Of a stretch of 64,000 nt of DNA, positions 39,841 through 51,010 are shown one piece after another. This DNA comes from Pipra filicauda. Lineage: Eukaryota; Chordata; Aves; Passeriformes; Pipridae. The position numbers and the translations under genes are program-made. Under the pieces are notes generated by a model. That model saw only the letters and a list, made by a program, of their open reading frames with translations. It made no database searches and was not told the origin of the DNA. The stretch is from NCBI RefSeq assembly GCF_003945595.2, contig NW_024104356.1:1-64000 (forward strand), given 5' to 3'. The first letter of the stretch is position 1. Each line of letters starts with the position of its first letter.

Positions 39841-40603
39841 TGGCTGGATGCCAGGTGCCCACCGAAGCTGCTCCATCACTTCCCTCCTCAGCTGGACAGG
39901 GAAGAGAAAATACAAGGGAACAGTTTGTGGGTTGAGATAAGGGCAGGGAGAGATCTAGTTACCTACTTACCATTACAGACCTGACTTGGGTAAATTACTT
40001 TAGTTTATTACCAGTCATATCATATGATAATGAGAAATAAAATGAGAAATAAAACCAAATGTTGATTCCACTCAACTCTCCCTTCTTCCCAGGCTCAGTT
40101 TTTGATTTTTCTCTCCCTCCCCCCCACCAGCAGCACATGGACAAGGAATGGGAACTGCAGTCAGTTCATCACATGCTGACTACACTGCTCCATCTTTTTC
40201 AGGAAGAGGGTTCCTCACGCTTCCTCTGCTCCAGCATAGGGTCCCTTCCACAGGGTGCAGTCCTTCAGAAACAGATGGCTCCATTGTGGGTCCCTTCCAG
40301 GGGGTGGAGTCCCTCAGGAACAGGCTGCTCCAGTGTGGGTCTGCCATGGGGTCACAAGTGCTGTAAGCAGACCTGCTCCAGCATGGACTCTTCTTCACGG
40401 GGGTACAGGTCCTGCCAGGAGCCTGCTCCAGTGTGGGCTTCCTACAGTGTCACAGCCACCTTTGGACATACCCCTGCTCCAGCATGGGGTGCTCCACAGG
40501 CTGCAGGTGGATCTCTGCTCCACTGTGGACCTCCATGGGCTGCAGGGGGACAGCTGCTTCACCATGGTCTGTGCCAGGGGTGCTGGGGAACCTGGTCTGG
40601 CAT
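39841..40603 (-). mobile_element. Avian LTR-like repeat, copy 1, first part
   Basis: I recognise the order 'tggctggatgccaggtgcccaccgaag', 'tcctcagctggacagggaagagaaaatac', 'gggttgagataagg' and 'aaattac tttagtttattacca', then a run of 'ctgctccagygtggg' units. This is a common dispersed bird repeat that I believe is an endogenous-retrovirus LTR; family name and strand are uncertain. The sequence breaks off after 'aacctggtctggc' near 40,603 and resumes near 41,548. Confidence 0.65.
40220..40545. repeat. Internal ~50-bp tandem array
   Basis: CTGCTCCAG(C/T)(A/G)TGG-type units recur at roughly 40227, 40325, 40374, 40424 and 40476, with variants near 40275 and 40518. The period is about 49-52 bp. 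The array belongs to the LTR-like repeat and creates a spurious 187-codon open frame (40059-40622). Confidence 0.8.
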
Positions 40604-41547
40604 TGTCAGGACCCATCCCTGAACGTGGGGTAACCAAGGTTCTTGTTAATAGATCTTGTTAATAGATCCCTTGGGGTGGCTTAGAATAGAACAACACTGA
40701 ATGGTGTTTATAAATATATATATACGGTTTATTTTAGAACAATTTGGTTGCAATGGAAAGGGGCTATTTAGCTGGTTTGGTTACTATCTATAGAAATGAA
40801 ACAGTATAAAAGTATAAAGATAACTACTTATGAAAATACATAAGAGTAGGTAGTGGAGAGGAAAGATACAACCAGCTGTTGATCCAGTAATGGGGCTTGA
40901 TGCAGTTTAGATGTTGGTCAAGGTGATGGGTCGTGGTCTTGATCCGTTGGGGTTGGGGGAACTCTGTACAACATAAAGTTCAATGGGTTAAGATATGTTT
41001 GGGTTCAGGTGGGAACACCCAGGTACCTCCCCTGGAAGTGGGGGTGGGTTTTACACTGTGTGATGTAACACGGTGGATGATGTGTGGTCTCTGGTGCAAG
41101 GCCCCAGAAATTAGTCATTGATGGTTTATGACACCTTCTAAGACATGACAGCTGCCTCTCAGGCCAGTTATGCCCCATCAGAAGGGATAAACATCTTCAG
41201 GCCTACGTGTTAATTTGAATATCCCAATACCTTCTGGGGGGAAGGTGAGGCGAGGGGTGGTGAGAGTGGGTGGTGTGTGGGTGGAAGGAGTTTTACACCT
41301 GAGCCAACTGTGTAAGGAAGGACATTAGCTTGATAAAAAGCATTATCCCAGCTCCACAGGATCTGCTTCTTACCAGCCTTCTCCCTTATCTTGCTCAAAA
41401 AACAATGTTTTGCTAAACAGAAGTTCATTTGTCATAGTTATCTTCTGGTGATGGTGTGCATGCACCCCCTCTGCACCTGGGCTGTTACCTTGCACATTGT
41501 CAGCAAAGCACGCGCTGCTCGTTAACCTTTAAAAATTCAGTCTCTCA
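40604..41547. mobile_element. Probable nested insertion inside the LTR-like repeat
   Basis: About 940 bp unrelated to the flanking repeat interrupts it between the 'ggtctggc' and 'cacttcctctctcctgcactgacc' segments. It starts TGTCAGG and ends in CTCTCACA, compatible with TG...CA LTR ends. It contains TATATATATAC (near 40,720) and a duplicated 13-mer. No target-site duplication is evident, so insertion boundaries and class are inferred. Confidence 0.5.
40643..40668 (+). repeat. Tandem 13-mer duplication
   Basis: TTGTTAATAGATC occurs twice back to back (40643-40655 and 40656-40668), exact. Confidence 0.95.
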
Positions 41548-41835
41548 CAGACCACTTCCTCTCTCCTGCACTGACCTGAGTACTTGCAGAGCTGTTCCTC
41601 TCACATACTCTCCTCTCTGCAGTTGCTGTTGCATGGGGTTTTTTTCCCTTCTTAAATCCAAAATCCCAGAGGCACTACCACCGTTGCCTATGGGCTTGGC
41701 CTTGGCCAGCACTGGGTCTATGCTGGAGCTGGCTGACGTTGGCTCTGTTGGACACAGGGCAAGCTTCTGGCAGCTTCTCACAGAGGCCACCGATGTAGCC
41801 ACTCTGCTACCAAACCCTTGCCAAGCAAACTCAGT
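41548..41835 (-). mobile_element. Avian LTR-like repeat, copy 1, second part
   Basis: Continues the interrupted element: 'cctgcactgacct', 'cttcttaaatcc', 'atcccagaggcactaccaccgt', 'gggcttggccttggccagc', 'gctctgttggacacagggcaagcttctggcagcttctcacagaggccacc' and 'ccttgccaagcaaac'. The same order is present in copy 2 at 49,370-49,645. Confidence 0.75.
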
Positions 41836-42801
41836 ACACTACTGTATTTATAGGTATAACTATGGAGACATTAGTAGTGCTGTCCAGTAAAGTGGCTCTT
41901 TTTACTAGTGAAGCCATTAAAACCCACTTTTCCTTTCCAGTTAATTGCACACTTCGTTGCTTGAATGCTCTGAGATGAATCTGAGGAAAACTTAAATAAC
42001 TTGAAGAAGCCTGGCTCACCTTGGTATGTCCTTCATGTCTGTGCCTTGAGGAATAGCATAGAGCTCCATGAGTGGAGGAATGGTCAGATCTAAGGAGGGA
42101 GGAGAGAGCACATGAAACATCCTTCTGCCTCTTCCCATTTGCCTCTGAGGAGGGCTGGGAAGACTAGGCCATGTGCTGCAAGGTGGAGAGAAAAAGAGCA
42201 TAATGAATGCCTTGGTGGAGACTGGAATGGTAAAAGAGCAGCTCATCCTCTGCTGAGGATGAACCTGAGCTGCTGACTGCTGCTTCCAGCGCCGACCACA
42301 GATAATTGTATACTATGGCCTGTAGTATGTTCTGTCACCTGCAGATCTTGTGGTTAGTCCACCTGAACGCTTTGCTCTCTGTGGCTCACTCTCCCTTGGT
42401 CTGGTAGCAGGTTCCCATATCTGTATGTTTGAGTTGCCTAATCCATACTGAGTTGCAACAATAAATTTTCATTTTGAGCCAATTCTTGGGACATTCAGTC
42501 TTGGACAAAAAACTGATGTTTTAGTTAATAATTGCCTCCAAATCATCCATTTGGGCTGTCAAGATGCTGGAACATCTTTCATGAACTATTTGTCTGTTTG
42601 GTTTCAGGTTTGGTTTTGTCTGGGTTTTTTTGGTGACTGCAGGACATCTCCTGCAGTCTTAACAATACAGGTCAGAAAACACAAGTCTTGTTAATAACCC
42701 TGGTACCTGCTGGAGGAAAAACAGTAAGGAGGTAGCAGAGGGGTCACTTGCTCTTGCTCCAGCTTAAGCTTTAAATAGATTTGGGTGGTGATGAGCTACA
42801 G

Positions 42802-42820
42802 CATTAATAATTCATTAATG
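42802..42820. repeat. ATTA-type inverted repeat
   Basis: CATTAAT (42802-42808), spacer AATTC, ATTAATG (42814-42820): an exact inverted repeat built from homeodomain core sequences. Confidence 0.85.
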
Positions 42821-42862
42821 AGCCCAACATCTTCAAAAGATCAATTCAAAACTGGACCTAAG

Positions 42863-42940
42863 TAGGAATTTTTTCCCAAGCTGTGGGAAAAAAGTTCCTA
42901 AGTAGGAACTTTTTCTGAGCCAAAAGTCTATGGCTCAGAA
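42863..42940. repeat. Two adjacent hairpins
   Basis: Hairpin 1: TAGGAATTTTTTCCCA (42863-42878), loop AGCTG, TGGGAAAAAAGTTCCTA (42884-42900), with one bulged G. Hairpin 2: TTCTGAGCC (42913-42921), 10-base loop, GGCTCAGAA (42932-42940), perfect. The CCTAAGTAGGAA sequence recurs 40 bp apart (42857 and 42897), so a direct repeat is superimposed on the first hairpin. Confidence 0.9.
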
Positions 42941-43079
42941 GTTTGACTGCAGTGTCTCTGAACGTGTTTCCTAAACATTTTTTTCCTTTTAATTCATGCT
43001 TCAAACTTCCCTTACTAAAGTAAATTCATGTATTCAGGTATCTGATGTCATTCCTACCAATCTGCATATCCTCATGTCA

Positions 43080-43300
43080 CCTCCTAACAGGACTTGTGCT
43101 GTAACCCCTTCCCTGGGAAGCCAGCTGCAATGTCTAACCACTCTCTGGGTGAAACACCTTTTCCTTATATTCAGCCTAAACCTCCCCTGACACAACTTCA
43201 GGCCATTCCTTTGATTCCTATCACTGGTCACCAGAGAGAAGAGTTCAGTGCCTGCCCTTCCATTTCCTCTCCGGAGGAGCAGGACAGTGTTGTTCTGCTC
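43080..43300 (-). mobile_element. CR1-family LINE fragment
   Basis: Antisense pattern 'ccttccctgggaagccagctgcaatgtctaaccactctctgggtgaaacac', then 'tatattcagcctaaacctcccctgacacaacttcaggccattcc' and 'cctatcactggtcacc'. This is the reverse complement of a common avian CR1 subfamily tail. Confidence 0.85.
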
Positions 43301-46300
43301 ATTGCTTTTTATTCTTGATTCCGAGTGCTTGTGTCACATTTTCATGTGCAGAGATGTGACTCTGCACACATCTGTGCTTTCTTCATCGACACAGAGGTCA
43401 TAACTGAAGTACAGGTTTCTGATAAAGCTCAACTGCTCTGAAGTAGCCATTCATTGACAGGTGCAGAGGATACGTTTTGCTATGTTGATATCCCAGAGTG
43501 ATTGCACAGGTATCTTATATCTAAGGTGACTTCTATTCCTGCTGAGGAAGTTGTTAATTACCCTTTTGATTTATATTCGCAGAGGGCAGAAGCTGGGCAG
43601 GGTGGAAATAGGAAGAGAAGATAAGGATATGAGATGATCTTTTTGATGTGGGTTGTGTGGTTCTACCTGCATTCTGGATGGGTAGGCTGCATCCATCCAT
43701 ACTCTGCATGGATGGGCTGTGCCCTCAGACCTCCCGGGCTTGTTGTGCCATGGTGCTCTGGCATGATCCTCAGCAAAGGCGTTTTGTGTTGGGGAATCTT
43801 CAGGGCTGCCAATTCCACCGGTTTCCCCAAAGTGAGAGCAGGGAGGAAGGTGGAGGGGCCGGGAGGAGTAAGGATGCTGCGGTCAGAGCACCGGCAATGC
43901 TGCGAGCGGCCAGCGGGCGACACTGCCGCTCTGCTGCGCGGTGCTGCGAGGCTGCTGCATGCTCTCGGCTTCCCTTCCACTCGGGAGAGGGGCTCTGTTC
44001 ACCTCTACACCCACTGTAGCTTCTCAGCTCAGCGCTTCATGCTAACCACCCCCTCTCCCCAAACAGGCCACGGTATTGAATGTAGACTGAAACGGGATTC
44101 TGTGACAAAAGACATCAGGAAGTAAAAATAGGAATGGTCAGGTTGGAGATAAGGATTTTGTCTATCATTTATCACCTCTAACAGAACTGAATTTGTGTTA
44201 GGTCTCTGTCTAAATGCTGTATATATCATAGGAGAAATTTTTCTATAGATAATTACGTGATTTGGCCAGTTGATCCTCCAAATTTGTTGTTTCCTCTGGG
44301 AATCTAGGGTGAAAATAGGAATTCTAAGCAATTTTGTTTATTGCTTTCCATATATTTGCTGTTGAGCCTTAATCAGGAACTTGGATAGAGTTGTCTTAGA
44401 TCCTGGCATCTGTCCTGGAAGGTGCGAGCTTATGGCAGCATCTGACCCATCTGGATTGCTACAGCTCTGGGAATTGGAGAACAGTTTGATGGAAATGGTG
44501 ACTTTAAATCTGACTGAATGTTCTGTAAATGTGGCTGTGCAGGTGTGTTGATCTTGGTTGCTTTTAAAGAGCAGGTGGGAAGGGGACCTCTTTCTCAGAG
44601 CAATTTGTCAGTCCCATGGGATTTTTCTTTCAGGATCAAGGATGGTAGCTGTAATTGGGGTGGCATTTCAGGTGCCCAAAGGTATGTCAGGAGCCCAAAG
44701 GAACTTGGAAATAAAAAACTGAACAAACACAGTTCAACTCTCCTCATTCTGATTTCTGTTAAGCATTTACTTGTTTCCAAAAGAAAATAATTGCTTTAAC
44801 TTTACCCCATTTGTGCTTCCTGCTCCCTCCTGCTCACTGACAACCTGTTTGATTGGATCATGGGGCACCACTGGCGTTTGTATTATGCCACATATTAAAG
44901 ACTCTTGGGGCCTGGGGCTCACAGGGATGAGAAACATCAGCCATAGGTGTTGGTTGCCCCTTCCCCGTGTCCTGACTTAAAGGTAGTGTGAACTCAGGCT
45001 GTGTGCAGGTGCTCAAATCCTTTCTTAGGGATTTGACTGTAATACAGCCTGTCAGTTATAAGCAATAGGCACCATGTTTTGAGGAGCATATCCCAGTGTG
45101 ATTTCTAACTTTTATGAACAGCAAATTTCTTGCCATTACTGTATGGTTATCTGCCCTCATCCTTGAACACAACCAAAGGCTGCCCATTGCCTTTCTGAGC
45201 TACTTCATGCCTCTTCCTCCGTGCTGCATCCCAGGGAGATTTCCAATAGCACTTCAGAAACAAGAGTGACTGATGCAGATGAGTCACCTTTCTGGTGTCA
45301 ATATACTCTGTCCAGGGACAATTTGCTAGGTCTCTCTCTAGAAAGAAAGGAGATTTAGTGATGAAGTTTATTGCTGGCTTTGCACGCACTGGACAAGAGA
45401 AGCAGCCAGAGTCGGGGAATGATGTGACCACCACTTTAACAGGCTGCAAGTCACCATCTGATTTTATGTATTATCCAAGCTTCCACCTGTTTCTTGTCTC
45501 ACCTGTATTTTCAGCAGCTCCACTTGGGGAAACACTGCATTACAGAGCTGGTCCAGCTCCTGTGAAAGAAGTGGGCAGGCAACATCTCTCTGCTACCCAG
45601 CTGAGCAGCAAGGCTCACAGATTTTCTCAGAGAAATGATTCCTTAAAGGATGCTACAAAATGATTTGCAGTGGCATGAGACTGTGTATTTCCAGCGGCTC
45701 AAGGTGACAGGGAACTGCCTGCTTGAAACTGGCCCCAGTGCTCTGGAAGTGGGCAGAAGTTGCCATCGGTAACATATCCTTCCTCTGAGTATTTGATCTT
45801 AGCGGATGTCTTTTGAGGCATGGAGTGTGGCAGAGTTGTGGATATGCCTCAGGTGCCCTTATTAGATGCCTGAATGCATTTTGAAAATGGCTGCTTAGAA
45901 AATGTCTAATTGCTATTCCACATATTCAAAAAGTTTTTTTTCTCTTGACAAGGCTTTGGCATGCCTTGGATTGCTAAATATACTTTCCTCTTGCAAATTC
46001 TTGGCAGGAATCTGTGTAACGAATTATGCCAAGCAGTCTCTTCAAATGTTAACAAGCTCATCGGTGTGGCTTTCCCAGAGCAGGGTTTGTGCTCTTTTTT
46101 TTTTCCACCTTCTTTCCCAAAAAATCCCAACCCTTCTTTTTGTACACTGTTGCTCTAAGCATATGAACTACAGCAGCTCTGCAAGAAAGGATTTTTCTAA
46201 CCAGAGCTGAAAAAAAGCACTTGTTTGGTGTTCAACAGTTTGGTGTCACTGCCTGTTCAATCTCCTAGGGCTCCTGTCGAGTAGGAAGTGTGGATTTTGG

Positions 46301-49092
46301 GGTGCTTCTGGAAAAACGAATCTGTTTCCTCTTGTCCCTTGCCTAGTCTTGCTTTTTCCTCTGTTTTTAGCAAGTTGGACTGTGTTCTTGCATGGCAATC
46401 GTAGATTTGACGTCTTTCTTTCAGTATCCTATTAGCAAGTGAATGAGGCTGCCCTGCTCCCCTTTTGTTTCCTCCCCAGTGCTTATACTGGTGCAGGAGC
46501 AGCCCTGGCGGTGGTGCCTGCCGCAGGCAGAGACTCACAGATTAGAGCTTCAGACCTGGGCTGCAGCTCTCCCTCCCCCAGGGAAAGGGCAGTGCTGCTC
46601 TGGTATCTGCCAGCAAAGAAAGCAGGGAGAAGCCAGTGCAGCACAGCTGAAACCCCAATGTGTCCCTAAACCTTATCCTGGGAGTCTGGCATCCATCAGT
46701 ATGTCAGGTTACAAACCTCCCTTGAGCCTCACCAGAGACAATCTTGCCATAAGCATTTGGAGAGCTTTGCCTCTGACTTGCTGTCCTGGCCTTCAGTCAT
46801 CTTATGGACCCACCTTGGGAACAAGCATTTATGTTCGGGTTGGGATGTTAAGATTCCCCTTCCTGTGCTCAAAGTCCTGCCTGCTCTTCATGGAAAGAGC
46901 TCAGCAGGGGACGCAGGGAAGGTGCCACAGAGGAAATCGAGTTGTGGGGCCAGAGAGCCTGAGTGCATCACATTACAGCCTGGAATAAGCAGAGGGCTGG
47001 AAAGTCAAGGCCAGACCTTGGCACAGAGGAGGCCATATTTGAGACAGCTTGAAGGGTAGTCAGGCCAAATGATGACTCCCCACTTTTCCACTACGGTGCT
47101 TCTTGTTCACACTCTCTCTCCTAGAAGTGTTGTGACTTTGTCCAGCTCCTGTGAAATGGGCCCATCAATCTGAGGAGCAGAGAACTGGTCCTACTGAACC
47201 TGGCAGCTCTCCTGTTCATGATTATTTTTTTGTTGTATTTTATTCAACAAAATGTAATATTTTCTGCCTTGATTCAGTGGGCTTTTCTGAAGGGACCTCT
47301 ATTCACACCAGGGAATATTTATTTATAACTCATGAGTTCGGTTTCAGGAATTTGCTCTGTGACCCTTCTCCATTTCTTTGATTAAATCTCTTATTGTAAA
47401 AGGAACATTTTATTCTTCAGTCCTTCCCCACCCTGAGACAAATGTCCTGTAAGTCACAGTTTTGCTCTCCCCCAGGCAATTTTGGAACAGATCCAGTTCT
47501 CTGAAACTGTGGAGGGAGAACTTGATTCCTCCAAATATTATTTATTTGGAGATGCTAAGTGATGGACCAAGAAGGCATTTGCCTTTTTCAACTGAATAAA
47601 GTTCTTCTGAGTTGCCACTTACTACTGAGCCTCACCTTTGAAGAGAGCAGTTTTGATGCAAAGCAAGATTGTCTCTAATATCCCAGCTGTGAGGCCAAAT
47701 TGATTGCTTGAAGATAGGATCTTGGGCTCTATCAGTCATATCTCTTTCCATATTGTTACTTTAATGGATTAGATTTGAGATTAAAAGGCAAATCTGTAAA
47801 GGGAACATTAAAAAAAACCCTTAAATGCAGCCGAAACCCAAGTCATGCAAGGAAAGAAGGGGAACAAATAAATAATTTAGGCATTAAACAATTAATTTTT
47901 AACCCGAGTCAGCTGAAGGTGTATTCTTCTTCATTCATGAAGAATATAAAACAACGAAATGCAACTTCCTGTAGCAAGCAAGAGATGTTTGCTCCAAAGT
48001 AGGTCTACCTCTGACAGAAATGTTGTGTATGCTGTGGTAGTCCTTGTGGACCTCAGATACAGACTATACTGGTACCTGTTGAAACAAAGAAAACAGTCAA
48101 AAGGAAAGAGAGAAGATGATAAACAATCAGACATCGTGGAAGATTCACAGCCCTAAAAACAGGCTTGTGATCTGAGCCCATCAGCAACCTGCCCATTCCC
48201 AAGAGCTTTGGTTTGGACTATTACTGCCACGTCAGTGCTTGGCAGTTGCAGAGTGATGGTTCTTACAATATGTACCTTAAGCACTGATAAATCACTTCAC
48301 ACTGTTCACTTGGAGAATCCAAGGCATTAGAAATGGTGGTAGAGCTTCCAGTTGTGTTACTTTTTTGCATCCAGTGGGTAGAGATCGGCAATCAGAGTTG
48401 GTAGAGTGTAGGGATCGGGCTACTTCATTTGTCCTGTGTACTGTCCTGCCCATTCCCACTACTTCCTGTTTTCCTTTGGCATGTTCTTACCTTGCATGGA
48501 CCCTCCTCGATGATATGAGGCCCCTCAGGCATGGAATATCTTCTTGTTTTGCCCACTGGGGAGAGCTGAGCACAGAGGATCCTGCATGCTGCCTTTTACC
48601 TCTGTTGTTCATCTGCAGGATGGAGATCACCCAAGCCTTTGAGAATACATTTCAGGAGCATTCCCTGCCATCACTGCAGGAAGATGGTACCTTTGTCAAA
48701 GGCAAAACTTTCCATCACTTGTAGAAAAAGGGGTTGCATGGAAGTGAGAGAGACTCTGACTTGTGGTTTTGCTCTAAATCAGCTGCATTTTTAACATTCA
48801 GAAGCCAACAAAGATGAAAGACTCCTGGTAAACCTCTCTAGTCCCTTGGGAAAAAAAGTAAAAAGACTTGATAAATATTTTGCATTAATAAATTCCATTT
48901 GTCTTATAAAACAAAGTTTGCCAGCTACCAAAGCAGGAAAAATATTTTACATAACTCCGAGTGCGACGTCTAAAAGGTTGCTATGAGCCTGGTTTGAACA
49001 ACTCTTTCCACAACCCAGAATGTGAAGGAATGCTAAACTTCACCCAAGCTAGGACCGGGCTTTCTGCATGTGTCTGTCTGTTGGTCTGACAC
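43301..49092. other. Intergenic; no gene recognised
   Basis: Includes a CpG-rich patch at 43,850-43,990 and AT-rich, low-repeat sequence at 47,560-47,960 that could be conserved non-coding DNA. Open frames at 43634-44125 and 46443-46988 lack recognisable domains, exon structure or codon signal. Confidence 0.6.
43850..43990. promoter_or_regulatory. Small CpG-rich patch
   Basis: About a dozen CpG dinucleotides within about 135 bp, in otherwise CpG-poor intergenic DNA. No start codon with a recognisable protein follows. It could be an enhancer or non-coding RNA promoter, or chance. Confidence 0.35.
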
Positions 49093-49655
49093 TGGCTGGA
49101 TGCCACGTCCCCACCAAAACTGCTCAACTCAACTTGGGGAAATTAGTTTAATTTATTGCAATCAAATCAGTGAGGGGTTATGAGAAAATGAAAACCAAGT
49201 CTCAAAACATCTTTCCACCACCCCTCCCTTCTTCCAGGGACACAGCTTCACTCCTGATTTTCTCTCCCTCCTCCATGGCCTCAGGGATACCGCTGCCTCA
49301 CCATGGTCTTTACTGTGGGCTGCAGGGGAACCTCAGCTCTGGCACCTGGAGCACCTCCTCCCCCTCCTCCTGCACTGACCTGGATGTCTGCACCATTGCT
49401 TCCCTCACATGTTCTCATTCTTCACTCTGGCTGCAATTGCTGTTTGCAGTAACTTCTTTCCCCTTCTTAAATCTGTTATCCCAGAGGTGCTACCACTGTC
49501 ACTGATGGGCTTGGCCTTGGCCAGGGGTGGGTCCATCTTGGAGCCGGCTGGCATCGGCTCTGTTGGACACAGGGGAAGCTTCTGGCAGCTTCTCACAGAA
49601 GCCACCCCTGTAGCTCCCCTGCTACTGAAACCTTGCCATGCAAACCCAGTACTGT
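49093..49655 (-). mobile_element. Avian LTR-like repeat, copy 2 (internally deleted)
   Basis: Same element as 39,841-41,835: 'tggctggatgccacg', 'aacttggggaaattagtttaatttattgca', 'tcaccatggtct', 'ggctgcaggggaacctc', 'tgcactgacct', 'atcccagaggtgctaccactgtc', 'gggcttggccttggcc' and 'gttggacacaggggaagcttctggcagcttctcacagaagccaccc'. It lacks the ~50-bp tandem array and is not interrupted by the nested insertion. Confidence 0.75.
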
Positions 49656-49784
49656 CTGTGTACTTTTCTGCCAGATGGTTGGTTTATAGCAGTGGAAATA
49701 GGAGGCTGGCTGCCTTCTCGTGAGTGGGGTCCAGCAGGTAAGAGGTGAGCCATGGAAAAAGAGATAAAGGCATGAACATGTCCC

Positions 49785-49965
49785 AGAAGCTGTTTGTGAA
49801 CCCAAAACAATGTCCCTCACTCTGCTGTTGGGAATGTTGCTATAAAAGGCAGGAAAAACACATCTGTCTACTATTATTGTTTTGTTATTTGATTTTAAGT
49901 GCAATGTTGATTAATCAGTGGAGCAGATTCCCCAGGGATATTTCTTGGTCTGGACTACTGACACT
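49785..49965 (+). repeat. Duplicated segment, copy A (possible old CR1)
   Basis: Aligns with 50,840-51,010: both carry GGGAATGTTGCTATAAAAGGCA, then 'ctgtctac.attattgttttgtt', and end 'ggarcagat.cccc..ggatrtt..ttggtctgg'. The end resembles old CR1 3' regions ('aattaaccattggaacaatttacc'), so these may be independent LINE relics or a local duplication. Confidence 0.65.
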
Positions 49966-50839
49966 TTCTGATTCTCAGGGCAGGGACGAGCACTGGCTGT
50001 TCCTGCTAACCCTGACAGGGTCTATGTGATGGTTTGCATCACCCTGCTCTGGTTTCATGTCAGGCTGTGGAGTGTCAGAGATCAGCCACAGCATCCAGGG
50101 GAGCTGCAGGAGGCTGTTCCTGCCTTTTGCAAACCCACACCCTGGATCTTGGTTAGCACTTCCCGGCATACAGAAATATGAATTGTTATGAACGACAGAA
50201 GGAGGGGACACCCAAGCCTGAGATAAGCAGAGTGCAGCTGAGGTCTGCCTTCAAATGACAGTCTCAAGACCACTTCAGGCTTTGGCACTCAGAGCATTCC
50301 AAGCCAAGCATGCTTTTTTGGTTTTGTAGGATGCATGTCATTGCAGCTGACCAACCTCCCTCCACCCTTCCTATCAGTCTTCTCCTAGGTTGTCAGCTTG
50401 GCTTGCAGGAGCTGGGATTTTTTCTCTATGCAGTTGAAGTCCATCTCCTGGTCACCCCTACCTACCACCACAAAGATGAACTGGCCGCAGCTTTTTATAT
50501 GCTTACACTTCCCTTCGAGCCTCCCTTTGCCTTGGGCCATCTGGCACAAGACAATCTTTGGAAGGGAGAATGTGACCAAAGGCTCCCAAGTCTCACTCAG
50601 TGCCAAGGCCAGGAAATGCTGTGAGTTAAAACACAAAGAAAATGAGGGATGCAGCAGCTCTGGGGACATAAGCATCATCTGGAGCTTGGCTCCTACAGGT
50701 ACTGAAGCCCCCAGCCCTGCTGCATGAGATGCACATACCAGGAAGATATGCCATGGTGAGCCACGTGGGAAGTGACCATTCCCTCTTGAGAAGGTATCTG
50801 AAACAGTTGGCTAAGGATTTATCCTGAATTGGGGTGAAA

Positions 50840-51010
50840 ATTTATTTGTGAATCCCAAACAGTGTCTCTTGTGGAGTTGTGGGAATGTTGCTATAAAAGG
50901 CACGAAAGGCCCAGCTGTCTACGATTATTGTTTTGTTGTTAATTTTTAACAATGAGGGCAATTACCCATTGGAACAGATCCCCCCTGGGATGTTTGTTGG
51001 TCTGGAGTAT
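50840..51010 (+). repeat. Duplicated segment, copy B (possible old CR1)
   Basis: Second copy of the 49,785 segment in direct orientation, about 1.06 kb downstream. The shared core includes CTATAAAAGGCA and 'gcaattacccattggaacagat'. Confidence 0.65.

Larger units (their letters stand above)
41836..43079. other. Intergenic with hairpins
   Basis: No gene seen. Contains the homeodomain-like palindrome at 42802-42820 and the paired hairpins at 42863-42940. Confidence 0.6.

Noticed and set aside
40059..40622. 187-codon open frame on the + strand
   Set aside because: It lies in the LTR-like repeat and spans its ~50-bp tandem array; GC-rich repeats create long stop-free frames. No domain is recognisable.
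42863..42940. MicroRNA precursor
   Set aside because: Arms of 9 and 16 bp are shorter than a typical pre-miRNA stem of about 22 bp or more; no known miRNA seed recognised.
43634..44125. 163-codon open frame overlapping the CpG patch
   Set aside because: Not IGFBP2 or any family I know; stop-free length is explained by GC richness. Kept only as a CpG-rich patch.
46443..46988. 181-codon open frame on the + strand
   Set aside because: Composition is typical of random translation (frequent Cys, Trp, Pro and Ser), with no domain, no splice context and a competing open frame nearby.
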